DNA of 64,000 nucleotides, taken from NCBI GenBank assembly GCA_954871525.1, contig OX940863.1, forward strand, positions 44,874,501 to 44,938,500. Direction: 5' to 3'. Under the pieces are notes generated by a model, which saw only the letters and a program-made list of their open reading frames with translations, searched no databases and was not told the origin of the DNA. How positions within the stretch are numbered: position 1 is the stretch's first letter; every line of letters begins with the position of its first letter. The position numbers were made by a program, and so were the translations under genes. Shown one piece after another: positions 39,305 to 51,918 of the stretch. The stretch is from Parietaria judaica (taxonomy: Eukaryota > Streptophyta > Magnoliopsida > Rosales > Urticaceae).

Positions 39305-40025
39305 GGTGGTATTGTTGTAAATTGGTTTAGTTTTGGCATTAAATTTTTTTTGAGATCTCTTTAAACCCAGTTTCAACAATTAATGCGTGCTCCAAAAAAA
39401 AACTGAGTCTTTTTTCTATTTTACGCGAAAGAACCCTAATTAAACAATATTTTAAACAAAACATTAACTTCCAAGTGCTAAATAATGTGCATTTGTATCA
39501 CATTTACTTATTTTAATCCCTAAATAGCGAAGCACTATCTCGTAGTTTCTATATGAAGCCGTTAATGGGTTAAAATCTTTACCGAAAAGTGTTAAAATTT
39601 GGTTTTCTTGCGAGAGCAAATACGATCCGTTCTTGACGAAATTTGAGTTGCTAGACCTTCGTTAGGGTGGTATTGTTATAAATTGGTTTAGTTTTGGCAT
39701 TAAATTTTTTTGAAGCTCTCTTTAAACCCAGTTTCAACAATTAATGCGTGCTCCAAAAAAAACTGAGTCTTTTTTCCATTTTACGCGAAAGAACCCTAAT
39801 TAAACAATATTTTAAACAAAACATTAACTTCCAAGTGCTAAATAATGTGCATTTGTATCACATTTACTTATTTTAATCCCTAAATAGCGAAGCACTATCT
39901 CGTAGTTTCTATATGAAGCCGTTAATGGGTTAAAATCTTTACCGAAAAGTGTTAAAATTTGGTTTTCTTGCGAGAGCAAATACGATCCGTTCTTGACGAA
40001 ATTTGAGTTGCTAGACCTTCGTTAG
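39305..40025. repeat. Adjacent G-subtype monomers with clustered variant patch
   Basis: Two neighbouring monomers (39305 and 39666) carry the linked set AAACATTAACTTCC, CCAAGTGCTAA and TGTGCATTTG at about 39459-39495 and the equivalent place in the next monomer, plus AATTTGG and TAGACCTTCG downstream. Their heads differ: 39305 has GAGATCTC and a TTTTTTCTATT run, 39666 has GAAGCTC. The same patch recurs in 40748, 42911, 46874 and 49397. Confidence 0.85.
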
Positions 40026-43000
40026 GGTGGTATTGTTATAAATTGGTTTAGTTTTGGCATTAAATTTTTTTGAAGCTCTCTTTAAACCCAGTTTCAACAA
40101 TTAATGCGTGCTCCAAAAAAAACTGAGTCTTTTTTCCATTTTACGCGAAAGAACCCTTATTAAACGAATTTTTAAACAAAAATTGAACTTCCAAATGCTA
40201 AATAATGTGTAATTGTATCACATTTACTTATTTTAATCCCTAAATAGCGAAACACTATCTCGTAGTTTCTATATGAAGCCGTTAATGGGTTAAAATCTTT
40301 ACGGAAAACTGTTAAAAATTGGTTTTCTTGCGAGAGCAAATACGATCCGTTCTTGACGAAATTTGAGTTGCTAGACTTTTGTTAGGGTGGTATTGTTATA
40401 AATTGGTTTAGTTTTGGAATTAAATTTTTTTGGAGCTCTCTTTAAACCCAGTTTCGACAATTAATGCGTGCTCCAAAAAAAAAACTGAGTGTTTTTTCCA
40501 TTTTACGCGAAAGAACCCTAATTAAACGATATTTTAAACAGAAATTGAACTTCCAAATGCTAAATAATGTGTAATTGTATCACATTTACTTATTTTAATC
40601 CCTAAATAGCGAAGCACTATCTCGTAGTTTCTATATGAAGCCGTTAATGGGTTAAAATCTTTACCGAAAAGTGTTAAAAATTGGTTTTCTTGCGAGAGCA
40701 AATACGATCCGTTCTTGACGAAATTTGAGTTGCTAGACTTTAGTTAGGGTGGTATTGTTGTAAATTGGTTTAGTTTTGGCATTAAATTTTTTTGGAGCTC
40801 TCTTTAAACCCAGTTTCAACAATTAATGCGTGCTCCAAAAAAAAACTGAGTCTTTTTTCCATTTTACACGAAAGAACCCTAATTAAACGATATTTTAAAC
40901 AAAACATTAACTTCCAAGTGCTAAATAATGTGCATTTGTATCACATTTACTTATTTTAATCCCTAAATAACGAAGCACTATCTCGTAGTTTCTATATGAA
41001 GCCGTTAATGGGTTAAAATCTTTACCGAAAAGTGTTAAAATTTGGTTTTCTTGCGAGAGCAAATACGATCCGTTCTTGACGAAATTTGAGTTGCTAGACC
41101 TTCGTTAGGGTGGTATTGTTATAAATTGGTTTAGTTTTGGCATTAAATTTTTTTGAAGCTCTCTTTAAACCCAGTTTCAACAATTAATGCGTGCTCCAAA
41201 AAAAACTGAGTCTTTTTTCCATTTTACGCCAAAGAACCCTAATTAAACGATATTTTAAACAAAAAATGAACTTGCAAATGCTAAACAATGTGTAATTGTA
41301 ACACATTTACTTATTTTAATCCCTAAATAGCGAAGCACTATCTCGTAGTTTCTATATGAAGCCGTTAATGGGTTAAAATCTTTACCGAAAAATGTTAAAA
41401 ATTGGTTTTCTTGCGAGAGCAAATACGATCCGTTCTTGACGAAATTTGAGTTGCTAGACTTTCGTAAGGGTGGTATTGTTATAAATTGGTTTAGTTTTGG
41501 CATTAATTTTTTTTGGAGATCTCTTTAAACCCAGTTTCAACAATTAATGCGTGCTCAAAAAAAAAACTGAGTCTTTTTTCCATTTTACGCGAAAGAACCC
41601 TAATAAAACGATATTTTAAACAAAAATTGAACTTCCAAATGCTAAATAATGTGTAATTGTATCACATTTACTTATTTTAATCCCTAAATAGTGAAGCACT
41701 ATCTCGTAGTTTCTATATGAAGCCGTTAATGGGTTAAAATCTTTACCGAAAAGTGTTAAAAATTGGTTTTCTTGCGAGAGCAAATACTATCCGTTCATGA
41801 CAAAATTTGAGTTGCTAGACTTTCGTTTGGGTGGTATTGTTATAAATTGGTTTAGTTTTGGCATTAAATTTTTTTGGAGCTCTTTTTAAACCCAGTTTCA
41901 ACAATTAATGCGTGCTCCAAAAAAAAACTGAGTCTTTTTTCCATTTTACGCGAAAGAACCCTAATTAAACGATATTTTAAACAAAAATTGAACTTCCAAA
42001 TGCTAAATAATGTGTAATTGTATCACATTTACTTATTTTAATCCCTAAATAGCGAAGCACTATCTTGTAGTTTCTATATGAAGCCGTTAATGGGTTAAAA
42101 TCTTTACAAAAAACTGTTAAAAATTGGTTTTCTTGCGAGAGCAAATACGATCCGTTCTTGACGAAATTTGAGTTGCTAGACTTTCGTTAGGGTGGTATTG
42201 TTGTAAATTGGTTTAGTTTTGGCATTAAATTTTTTTGGAGCTCTCTTTAAACCCAGTTTCAACAATTAATGCATGCTAAAAAAAAAAACTGAGTCTTTTT
42301 TCCATTTTACGCGAAAGAACCCTAATTAAACGATATTTTAAACAAAAATTGAACTTCCAAATGCTAAATAATGTGTAATTGTATCACATTTACTTATTTT
42401 AATCCCTAAATAGCGAAGCACTATCTCGTAGTTTCTATATGAAGCCGTTAATGGGTTAAAATCTTTTCAAAAAAGTGTTAAAAATTGGTTTTCTTGCGAG
42501 AGCAAATACGATCCGTTCTTGACGAAATTTGAGTTGCTAGACTTTCGTTAGGGTGGTATTGTTATAAATTGGTTTAGTTTTGGCATTAAATTTTTTTGGA
42601 GCTCTCGTTAAACCCAGTTTCAACAATTAATGCGTGCTAAAAAAAAACTGAGTCTTTTTTCCATTTTACGCGAAAGAACCCTAATTAAACGATATTTTAA
42701 ACAAAAATTGAACTTCAAAATGCTAAATAATGTGTAATTGTATCACATTTACTTATTTTAATCCCTAAATAGCGAAGCACTATCTCGTAGTTTCTATATG
42801 AAGCCGTTAATGGGTTAAAATCTTTACCGAAAAGTGTTAAAATTTGGTTTTCTTGCGAGAGCAAATACGATCCGTTCTTGACGAAATTTGAGTTGCTAGA
42901 CTTTCGTTAGGGTGGTATTGTTGTAAATTGGTTTAGTTTTGGCATTAAATTTTTTTGGAGCTCTCATTAAACCCAGTTTCAACAATTAATGCGTGCTCCA

Positions 43001-44713
43001 AAAAAAACTGAGTCTTTTTTCCATTTTACACGAAAGAACCCTAATTAAACGATATTTTAAACAAAACATTAACTTCCAAGTGCTAAATAATGTGCATTTG
43101 TATCACATTTACTTATTTTAGTCCCTAAATAGCGAAGCACTATCTCGTAGTTTCTATATGAAGCCGTTAATGGGTTAAAATCTTTACCGAAAAGTGTTAA
43201 AATTTGGTTTTCTTGCGAGAGCAAATACGATCCGTTCTTGACGAATTTTGAGTTGCTAGACCTTCGTTAGGGTGGTATTGTTATAAATTGGTTTATTTTT
43301 GGCATTAAATTTTTTTGAAGCTCTCTTTAAACCCAGTTTCAACAATTAATGCGTGCTCCAAAAAAAACTGAGTCTTTTTTCCATTTTACGCGAAAGAAAC
43401 CTTATTAAACGAGTTTTTAAACAAAAATTGAACTTCCAAATGCTAAATAATGTGTAATTGTATCACATTTACTTATTTTAATCCCTAAATAGCGAAGCAC
43501 TATCTCGTAGTTTCTATATGAAGCCGTTAATGGGTTAAAATCTTTACGGAAAACTGTTAAAAATTGGTTTTCTTGCGAGAGCAAATACGATCCGTTCTTG
43601 ACGAAATTTGAGTTGCTAGACTTTCGTTAGGGTGGTATTGTTATAAATTGGTTTAGTTTTGGCATTAAATTTTTTTGGAGCTCTCTTTAAACCCAGTTTC
43701 AACAATTAATGCGTGCTCAAAAAAAAAAACTGAGTGTTTTTTCCATTTTACGCGAAAGAACCCTAATTAAACGATATTTTAAACAAAAATTGAACTTCCA
43801 AATGCTAAATAATGTGTAACTGTATCACATTTACTTATTTTAATCCCTAAATAGCGAAGCACTATCTCGTAGTTTCTATATGAAGCCGTTAATGGGTTAA
43901 AATCTTTACCGAAAAATGTTAAAAATTGGTTTTCTTGCGAGAGCAAATACGATCCGTTCTTGACGAAATTTGAGTTGCTAGACTTTCGTAAGGGTGGTAT
44001 TGTTATAAATTGGTTTAGTTTTGGCATTAATTTTTTTTGGAGATCTCTTGAAACCCAGTTTCAACAATTAATGCGTGCTCAAAAAAAAAACTGAGTCTTT
44101 TTTCCATTTTACGCGAAAGAACCCTAATAAAACGATATTTTAAACAAAAATTGAACTTCCAAATGCTAAATAATGTGTAATTGTATCACATTTACTTATT
44201 TTAATCCCTAAATAGCGAAGCACTATCTCGTAGTTTCTATATGAAGCCGTTAATGGGTTAAAATCTTTACCGAAAAGTGTTAAAAATTGGTTTTCTTGCG
44301 AGAGCAAATACGATCCGTTCTTGACGAAATTTGAGTTGCTAGACTTTCGTTAGGGTGGTATTGTTATAAATTGGTTTAGTTTTGGCATTAAATTTTTTTG
44401 GAGCTCTCGTTAAACCCAGTTTCAACAATTAATGCGTGCTCCAAAAAAAAACTGAGTCTTTTTTCCATTTTACGCGAAAGAACCCTAATTAAACGATATT
44501 TTAAACAAAAATTGAACTTCCAAATGCTAAATAATGTGTAATTGTAACACATTTACTTATTTTAATCCCTAAATAGCGAAGCACTATCTCGTAGTTTCTA
44601 TATGAAGCCGTTAATGGGTTAAAATATTTACCGAAAAGTGTTAAAAATTGGTTTTCTTGCGAGAGAAATACGATCCGTTCTTGGCGAAATTTGAGTTGCT
44701 AGACTTTCGTCAG

Positions 44714-46873
44714 GGTGGTATTGTTGTAAATTGGTTTAGTTTTGGCATTAAATTTTTTTGGAGCTCTCTTTAAATCCAGTTTCAACAATTAATGCGTGCT
44801 AAAAAAAAAACTGAGTCTTTTTTCCATTTTACGCGAAAGAACCCTAATTAAACGATATTTTAAACAAAAATTGAACTTCCAAATGCTAAATAATGTGTAA
44901 TTGTATCACATTTACTTATTTTAATCCCTAAATAGCGAAGCACTATCTCGTAGTTTCTATATGAAGCCGTTAATGGGTTAAAATCTTTACCGAAAAGTGT
45001 TAAAAATTGGTTTTCTTGCGAGAGCAAATACGATCCGTTCTTGACGAAATTTGAGTTGCTAGACTTTCGTTAGGGTGGTATTGTTGTAAATTGGTTTAGT
45101 TTTGGCATTAAATTTTTTTGGAGTTCTCGTTAAACCTAGTTTCAACAATTAATGCGTGCTCCAAAAAAAAACTGAGTTTTTTTTCTATTTTACACGAAAG
45201 AACCCTAATTAAACGATATTTTAAACAAAAATTGAACTTCCAAATGCTAAATAATGTGTAATTGTATCACATTTACTTATTTTAATCCCTAAATAGCGAA
45301 GCACTATCTCGTAGTTTCTATATGAAGCCGTTAATGGGTTAAAATATTTACCAAAAAGTGTTAAAAATTGGTTTTCTTGCGAGAGCAAATACGATCCGTT
45401 CTTGGCAAAATTTGAGTTGCTAGACTTTCGTTAGGGTAATATTGTTGTAAATTGGTTTAGTTTTGGCATTAAATTTTTTTGGAGCTCTCTGTAAACCCAG
45501 TTTCAACAATTAATGCGTGCTAAAAAAAAACTGAGTCTTTTTTCCATTTTACGCGAAAGAACCCTAATTAAACGATATTTTAAACAAAAATTGAACTTCC
45601 AAATGCTAAATAATGTGTAATTGTATCACATTTACTTATTTTAATCCCTAAATAGCGAAGCACTATCTCGTAGTTTCTATATGAAGCCGTTAATGGGTTA
45701 AAATCTTTACCGAAAAGTGTTAAAATTTGGTTTTCTTGCGAGAGCAAATACGATCCGTTCTTGACGAAATTTGAGTTGCTAGACTTTCGTTAGGGTGGTA
45801 TTGTTGTAAATTGGTTTAGTTTTGGCATTAAATTTTTTTGGAGCTCTCTTTAAATCCAGTTTCAACAATTAATGCGTGCTAAAAAAAAAACTGAGTCTTT
45901 TTTCCATTTTACGCGAAAGAACCCTAATTAAACGATATTTTAAACAAAAATTGAACTTCCAAATGCTAAATAATGTGTAATTGTATCACATTTACTTATT
46001 TTAATCCCTAAATAGCGAAGCACTATCTCGTAGTTTCTATATGAAGCCGTTAATGGGTTAAAATCTTTACCGAAAAGTGTTAAAAATTGGTTTTCTTGCG
46101 AGAGCAAATACGATCCGTTCTTGACGAAATTTGAGTTGCTAGACTTTCGTTAGGGTGGTATTGTTGTAAATTGGTTTAGTTTTGGCATTAAATTTTTTTG
46201 GAGCTCTCGTTAAACCTAGTTTCAACAATTAATGCGTGCTCCAAAAAAAAACTGAGTTTTTTTTCTATTTTACACGAAAGAACCCTAATTAAACGATATT
46301 TTAAACAAAAATTGAACTTCCAAATGCTAAATAATGTGTAATTGTATCACATTTACTTATTTTAATCCCTAAATAGCGAAGCACTATCTCGTAGTTTCTA
46401 TATGAAGCCGTTAATGGGTTAAAATATTTACCAAAAAGTGTTAAAAATTGGTTTTCTTGCGAGAGCAAATACGATCCGTTCTTGGCGAAATTTGAGTTGC
46501 TAGACTTTCGTTAGGGTAATATTGTTGTAAATTGGTTTAGTTTTGGCATTAAATGTTTTTGGAGCTCTTTGTAAACCCAGTTTCAACAATTAATGCGTGC
46601 TAAAAAAAAACTGAGTCTTTTTTCCATTTTACGCGAAAGAACCCTAATTAAACGATATTTTAAACAAAAATTGAACTTCCAAATGCTAAATAATGTGTAA
46701 TTGTATCACATTTACTTATTTTAATCCCTAAATAGCGAAGCACTATCTCGTAGTTTCTATATGAAGCCGTTAATGGGTTAAAATCTTTACCGAAAAGTGT
46801 TAAAATTTGGTTTTCTTGCGAGAGCAAATACGATCCGTTCTTGACGAAATTTGAGTTGCTAGACTTTCGTTAG
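44714..46873. repeat. 3-monomer tandem duplication (two copies of 1080 bp)
   Basis: Copies are 44714-45793 and 45794-46873. Matched variants: CTTTAAATCCAG in 44714/45794; GTTAAACCTAG, TTTTTTTTCTATT and TTTACACG in 45074/46154; GGGTAATATTG and CTGTAAACC or TTGTAAACC in 45435/46515. The copies differ at only a few bases by eye, such as GAGTTCTC (45074) versus GAGCTC (46154) and the T run at 46515. This insertion makes the first G-led unit 11 monomers rather than 7. Confidence 0.88.
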
Positions 46874-49800
46874 GGTGGTATTGTTGTAAATTGGTTTAGT
46901 TTTGGCATTAAATTTTTTAGGAGCTCTCATTAAACCCAGTTTCAACAATTAATGCGTGCTCCAAAAAAAACTGAGTCTTTTTTCCATTTTACACGAAAGA
47001 ACCCTAATTAAACGATATTTTAAACAAAACATTAACTTCCAAGTCCTAAATAATATGCATTTGTATCACATTTACTTATTTTAATCCCTAAATAGCGAAG
47101 CACTATCTCGTAGTTTCTATATGAAGCCGTTAATGGGTTAAAATCTTTACCGAAAAGTGTTAAAATTTGGTTTTCTTGCGAGAGCAAATACGATCCGTTC
47201 TTGACGAATTTTGAGTTGCTAGACCTTCGTTAGGGTGGTATTGTTATAAATTGGTTTATTTTTGGCATTAAATTTTTTTGAAGCTCTCTTTAAACCCAGT
47301 TTCAACAATTAATGCGTGCTCCAAAAAAAACTGAGTCTTTTTTCCATTTTACGCGAAAGAAACCTTATTAAACGAATTTTTAAACAAAAATTGAACTTCC
47401 AAATGCTAAATAATGTGTAATTGTATCACATTTACTTATTTTAATCCCTAAATAGCGAAGCACTATCTCGTAGTTTCTATATGAAGCCGTTAATGGGTTA
47501 AAATCTTTACGGAAAACTGTTAAAAATTGGTTTTCTTGCGAGAGCAAATACGATCCGTTCTTGACGAAATTTGAGTTGCTAGACTTTCGTTAGGGTGGTA
47601 TTGTTATAAATTGGTTTAGTTTTGGCATTAAATTTTTTTGGAGCTCTCTTTAAACCCAGTTTCAACAATTAATGCGTGCTCCAAAAAAAAACTGAGTGTT
47701 TTTTCCATTTTACGCGAAAGAACTCTAATTAAACGATATTTTAAACAAAAATTGAACTTCCAAATGCTAAATAATGTGTAACTGTATCACATTTACTTAT
47801 TTTATTCCCTAAATAGCGAAGCACTATCTCGTAGTTTCTATATAAAGCCGTTAATGGGTTAAAATCTTTACCGAAAAATGTTAAAAATTGGTTTTCTTGC
47901 GAGAGCAAATACGATCCGTTCTTGACGAAATTTGAGTTGCTAGACTTTCGTAAGGGTGGTATTGTTATAAATTGGTTTAGTTTTGGCATTAATTTTTTTT
48001 TGAGATCTCTTGAAACCCAGTTTCAACAATTAATGCGTGCTCAAAAAAAAAACTGAGTCTTTTTTCCATTTTACGCGAAAGAACCCTAATAAAACGATAT
48101 TTTAAACAAAAATTGAACTTCCAAATGCTAAATAATGTGTAATTGTATCACATTTACTTATTTTAATCCCTAAATAGTGAAGCACTATCTCGTAGTTTCT
48201 ATATGAAGCCGTTAATGGATTAAAATCTTTACCGAAAAGTGTTAAAAATTGGTTTTCTTGCGAGAGCAAATACGATCCGTTCTTGACGAAATTTGAGTTG
48301 CTAGACTTTCGTTAGGGTGGTATTGTTATAAATTGGTTTAGTTTTTGGCATTAAATTTTTTTGGAGCTCTCTTTAAACCCAGTTTCAACAATTAATGCGT
48401 GCTCCAAAAAAAAATGAGTCTTTTTTCCATTTTACGCGAAAGAACCCTAATTAAACGATATTTTAAACAAAAATTGAACTTCCAAATGCTAAATAATGTG
48501 TAATTGTATCACATTTACTTATTTTAATCCCTAAATAGCGAAGCACTATCTCGTAGTTTCTATATGAAGCCGTTAATGGGTTAAAATCTTTTCAAAAAAG
48601 TGTTAAAAATTGGTTTTCTTGCGAGAGCAAATACGATCCGTTCTTGATGAAATTTGAGTTGCTAGACTTTCGTTAGGGTGGTATTGTTATAAATTGGTTT
48701 AGTTTTGGCATTAAATTTTTTTTGAGCTCTCGTTAAACCCAGTTTCAACAATTAATGCGTGCTCCAAAAAAAAACTGAGTCTTTTTTCCATTTTACGCGA
48801 AAGAACCCTAATTAAACGATATTTTAAACAAAAATTGAACTTCCAAATGCTAAATAATGTGTAATTGTATCACATTTACTTATTTTAATCCCTAAATAGC
48901 GAAGCACTATCTCGTAGTTTCTATATGAAGCCGTTAATGGGTTAAAATATTTACCGAAAAGTGTTAAAAATTGGTTTTCTTGCGAGAGCAAATACGATCC
49001 GTTCTTGGCGAAATTTGAGTTGCTAGACTTTCGTTAGGGTGGTATTGTTGTAAATTGGTTTAGTTTTGGCATTAAATTTTTTTGGAGCTCTCTTTAAACC
49101 CAGTTTCAACAATTAATGCGTGCTAAAAAAAAACTGAGTCTTTTTTCCATTTTACGCGAAAGAACCCTAATTAAACGATATTTTAAACAAAAATTGAACT
49201 TCCAAATGCTAAATAATGTGTAATTGTATCACATTTACTTATTTTAATCCCTAAATAGCGAAGCACTATCTCGTAGTTTCTATATGAAGCCGTTAATGGG
49301 TTAAAATCTTTACCGAAAAGTGTTAAAATTTGGTTTTCTTGCGAGAGCAAATACGATCCGTTCTTGACGAAATTTGAGTTGCTAGACTTTCGTTAGGGTG
49401 GTATTGTTGTAAATTGGTTTAGTTTTGGCATTAAATTTTTTTGGAGCTCTCATTAAACCCAGTTTCAACAATTAATGCGTGCTCCAAAAAAAACTGAGTC
49501 TTTTTTCCATTTTACACGAAAGAACCCTAATTAAACGATATTTTAAACAAAACATTAACTTCCAAGTGCTAAATAATGTGCATTTGTATCACATTTACTT
49601 ATTTTAATCCCTAAATAGCGAAGCACTATCTCGTAGTTTCTATATGAAGCCGTTAATGGGTTAAAATCTTTACCGAAAAGTGTTAAAATTTGGTTTTCTT
49701 GCGAGAGCAAATACGATCCGTTCTTGACGAATTTTGAGTTGCTAGACCTTCGTTAGGGTGGTATTGTTATAAATTGGTTTATTTTTGGCATTAAATTTTT

Positions 49801-51918
49801 TTGAAGCTCTCTTTAAACCCAGTTTCAACAATTAATGCGTGCTCCAAAAAAAACTGAGTCTTTTTTCCATTTTACGCGAAAGAAACCTTATTAAACGAAT
49901 TTTTAAACAAAAATTGAACTTCCAAATGCTAAATAATGTGTAATTGTATCACATTTACTTATTTTAATCCCTAAATAGCGAATCACTATCTCGTAGTTTC
50001 TATATGAAGCCGTTAATGGGTTAAAATCTTTACGGAAAACTGTTAAAAATTGGTTTTCTTGCGAGAGCAAATACGATCCGTTCTTGACGAAATTTGAGTT
50101 GCTAGACTTTCGTTAGGGTGGTATTGTTATAAATTGGTTTAGTTTTGGCATTAAATTTTTTTGGAGCTCTCTTTAAACCCAGTTTCAACAATTAATGCGT
50201 GCTCCAAAAAAAAACTGAGTGTTTTTTCCATTTTACGCGAAAGAACCCTAATTAAACGATATTTTAAACAAAAATTGAATTTCCAAATGCTAAATAATGT
50301 GTAACTGTATCACATTTACTTATTTTAATCCCTAAATAGCGAAGCACTATCTCGTAGTTTCTATATGAAGCCGTTAATGGGTTAAAATCTTTACCGAAAA
50401 ATGTTAAAAATTGGTTTTCTTGCGAGAGCAAATACGATCCGTTCTTGACGAAATTTGAGTTGCTAGACTTTCGTAAGGGTGGTATTGTTATAAATTGGTT
50501 TAGTTTTGGCATTAATTTTTTTTGGAGATCTCTTGAAACCCAGTTTCAACAATTAATGCGTGCTCAAAAAAAAAACTGAGTCTTTTTTCCATTTTACGCG
50601 AAAGAACCCTAATAAAACGATATTTTAAACAAAAATTGAACTTCCAAATGCTAAATAATGTGTAATTGTATCACATTTACTTATTTTAATCCCTAAATAG
50701 TGAAGCACTATCTCGTAGTTTCTATATGAAGCCGTTAATGGATTAAAATCTTTACCGAAAAGTGTTAAAAATTGGTTTTCTTGCGAGAGCAAATACGATC
50801 CGTTCTTGACGAAATTTGAGTTGCTAGACTTTCGTTAGGGTGGTATTGTTATAAATTGGTTTAGTTTTGGCATTAAATTTTTTTGGAGCTCTCTTTAAAC
50901 CCAGTTTCAACAATTAATGCGTGCTCAAAAAAAAAATGAGTCTTTTTTCCATTTTACGCGAAAGAACCCTAATTAAACGATATTTTAAACAAAAATTGAA
51001 CTTCCAAATGCTAAATAATGTGTAATTGTATCACATTTACTTATTTTAATCCCTAAATAGCGAAGCACTATCTCGTAGTTTCTATATGAAGCCGTTAATG
51101 GGTTAAAATCTTTTCAAAAAAGTGTTAAAAATTGGTTTTCTTGCGAGAGCAAATACGATCCGTTCTTGACGAAATTTGAGTTGCTAGACTTTCGTTAGGG
51201 TGGTATTGTTATAAATTGGTTTAGTTTTGGCATTAAATTTTTTTGGAGCTCTCGTTAAACCCAGTTTCAACAATTAATGCGTGCTCCAAAAAAAAACTGA
51301 GTCTTTTTTCCATTTTACGCGAAAGAACCCTAATTAAACGATATTTTAAACAAAAATTGAACTTCCAAATGCTAAATAATGTGTAATTGTATCACATTTA
51401 CTTATTTTAATCCCTAAATAGCGAAGCACTATCTCGTAGTTTCTATATGAAGCCGTTAATGGGTTAAAATATTTACCGAAAAGTGTTAAAAATTGGTTTT
51501 CTTGCGAGAGCAAATACGATCCGTTCTTGGCGAAATTTGAGTTGCTAGACTTTCGTTAGGGTGGTATTGTTGTAAATTGGTTTAGTTTTGGCATTAAATT
51601 TTTTTGGAGCTCTCTTTAAACCCAGTTTCAACAATTAATGCGTGCTAAAAAAAAACTGAGTGTTTTTTCCATTTTACGCGAAAGAACCCTAATTAAACGA
51701 TATTTTAAACAAAAATTGAACTTCCAAATGCTAAATAATGTGTAATTGTATCACATTTACTTATTTTAATCCCTAAATAGCGAAGCACTATCTCGTAGTT
51801 TCTATATGAAGCCGTTAATGGGTTAAAATCTTTACCGAAAAGTGTTAAAAATTGGTTTTCTTGCGAGAGCAAATACGATCCGTTCTTGACGAAATTTGAG
51901 TTGCTAGACTTTCGTTAG
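46874..51918. repeat. 7-monomer tandem duplication (2523 + 2522 bp)
   Basis: Copies are 46874-49396 and 49397-51918. Monomer pairs: 46874/49397 (G patch), 47234/49757 (GGTTTATTTTTGG, GAAACCTTATT), 47594/50117 (GTGTAACTG, CGTAAG), 47955/50478 (GAGATCTCTTGAAAC, AATAAAACG, AGTGAAGC, AATGGATTAAA), 48316/50839 (A run directly before TGAG, TCTTTTCAAAAAAG), 48677/51199 (GCTCTCGTTAAA, ATATTTACC, TTGGCG), 49038/51560 (GCT-A-run). An incomplete relative begins at 42911. Confidence 0.88.

Larger units (their letters stand above)
36052..42910. repeat. HOR domain 5: irregular transition zone
   Basis: Starts: 36052, 36413, 36774, 37136, 37498, 37859, 38220, 38582, 38944, 39305, 39666, 40026, 40386, 40748, 41109, 41469, 41830, 42191, 42552. 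The A-to-D rhythm of the left side ends here: the TTGATGAAATTT end appears at 37136 and then not in regular register. Monomer 38582 is a direct copy of 38220 (both with GAAGAACTATC, TTAATTGGTT and GATCCTTTC). The G subtype first appears at 39305. Monomers from 41469 on carry features of the right-hand domain, such as GAGATCTC and CCTAATAAAACG. Confidence 0.83.
42911..51918. repeat. HOR domain 6: G-led 7-monomer units
   Basis: Starts: 42911 (G), 43271, 43631, 43993, 44354, 44714, 45074, 45435, 45794, 46154, 46515; 46874 (G), 47234, 47594, 47955, 48316, 48677, 49038; 49397 (G), 49757, 50117, 50478, 50839, 51199, 51560. Order: G; a monomer with GGTTTATTTTTGG and GAAACCTTATT; one with GTGTAACTG and ending CGTAAG; one with GAGATCTCTTGAAAC and AATAAAACG; then monomers with TCTTTTCAAAAAAG, GCTCTCGTTAAA/ATATTTACC/TTGGCG, and a GCT-A-run monomer. 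Subtype make-up differs clearly from the left third of the window. Confidence 0.87.
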
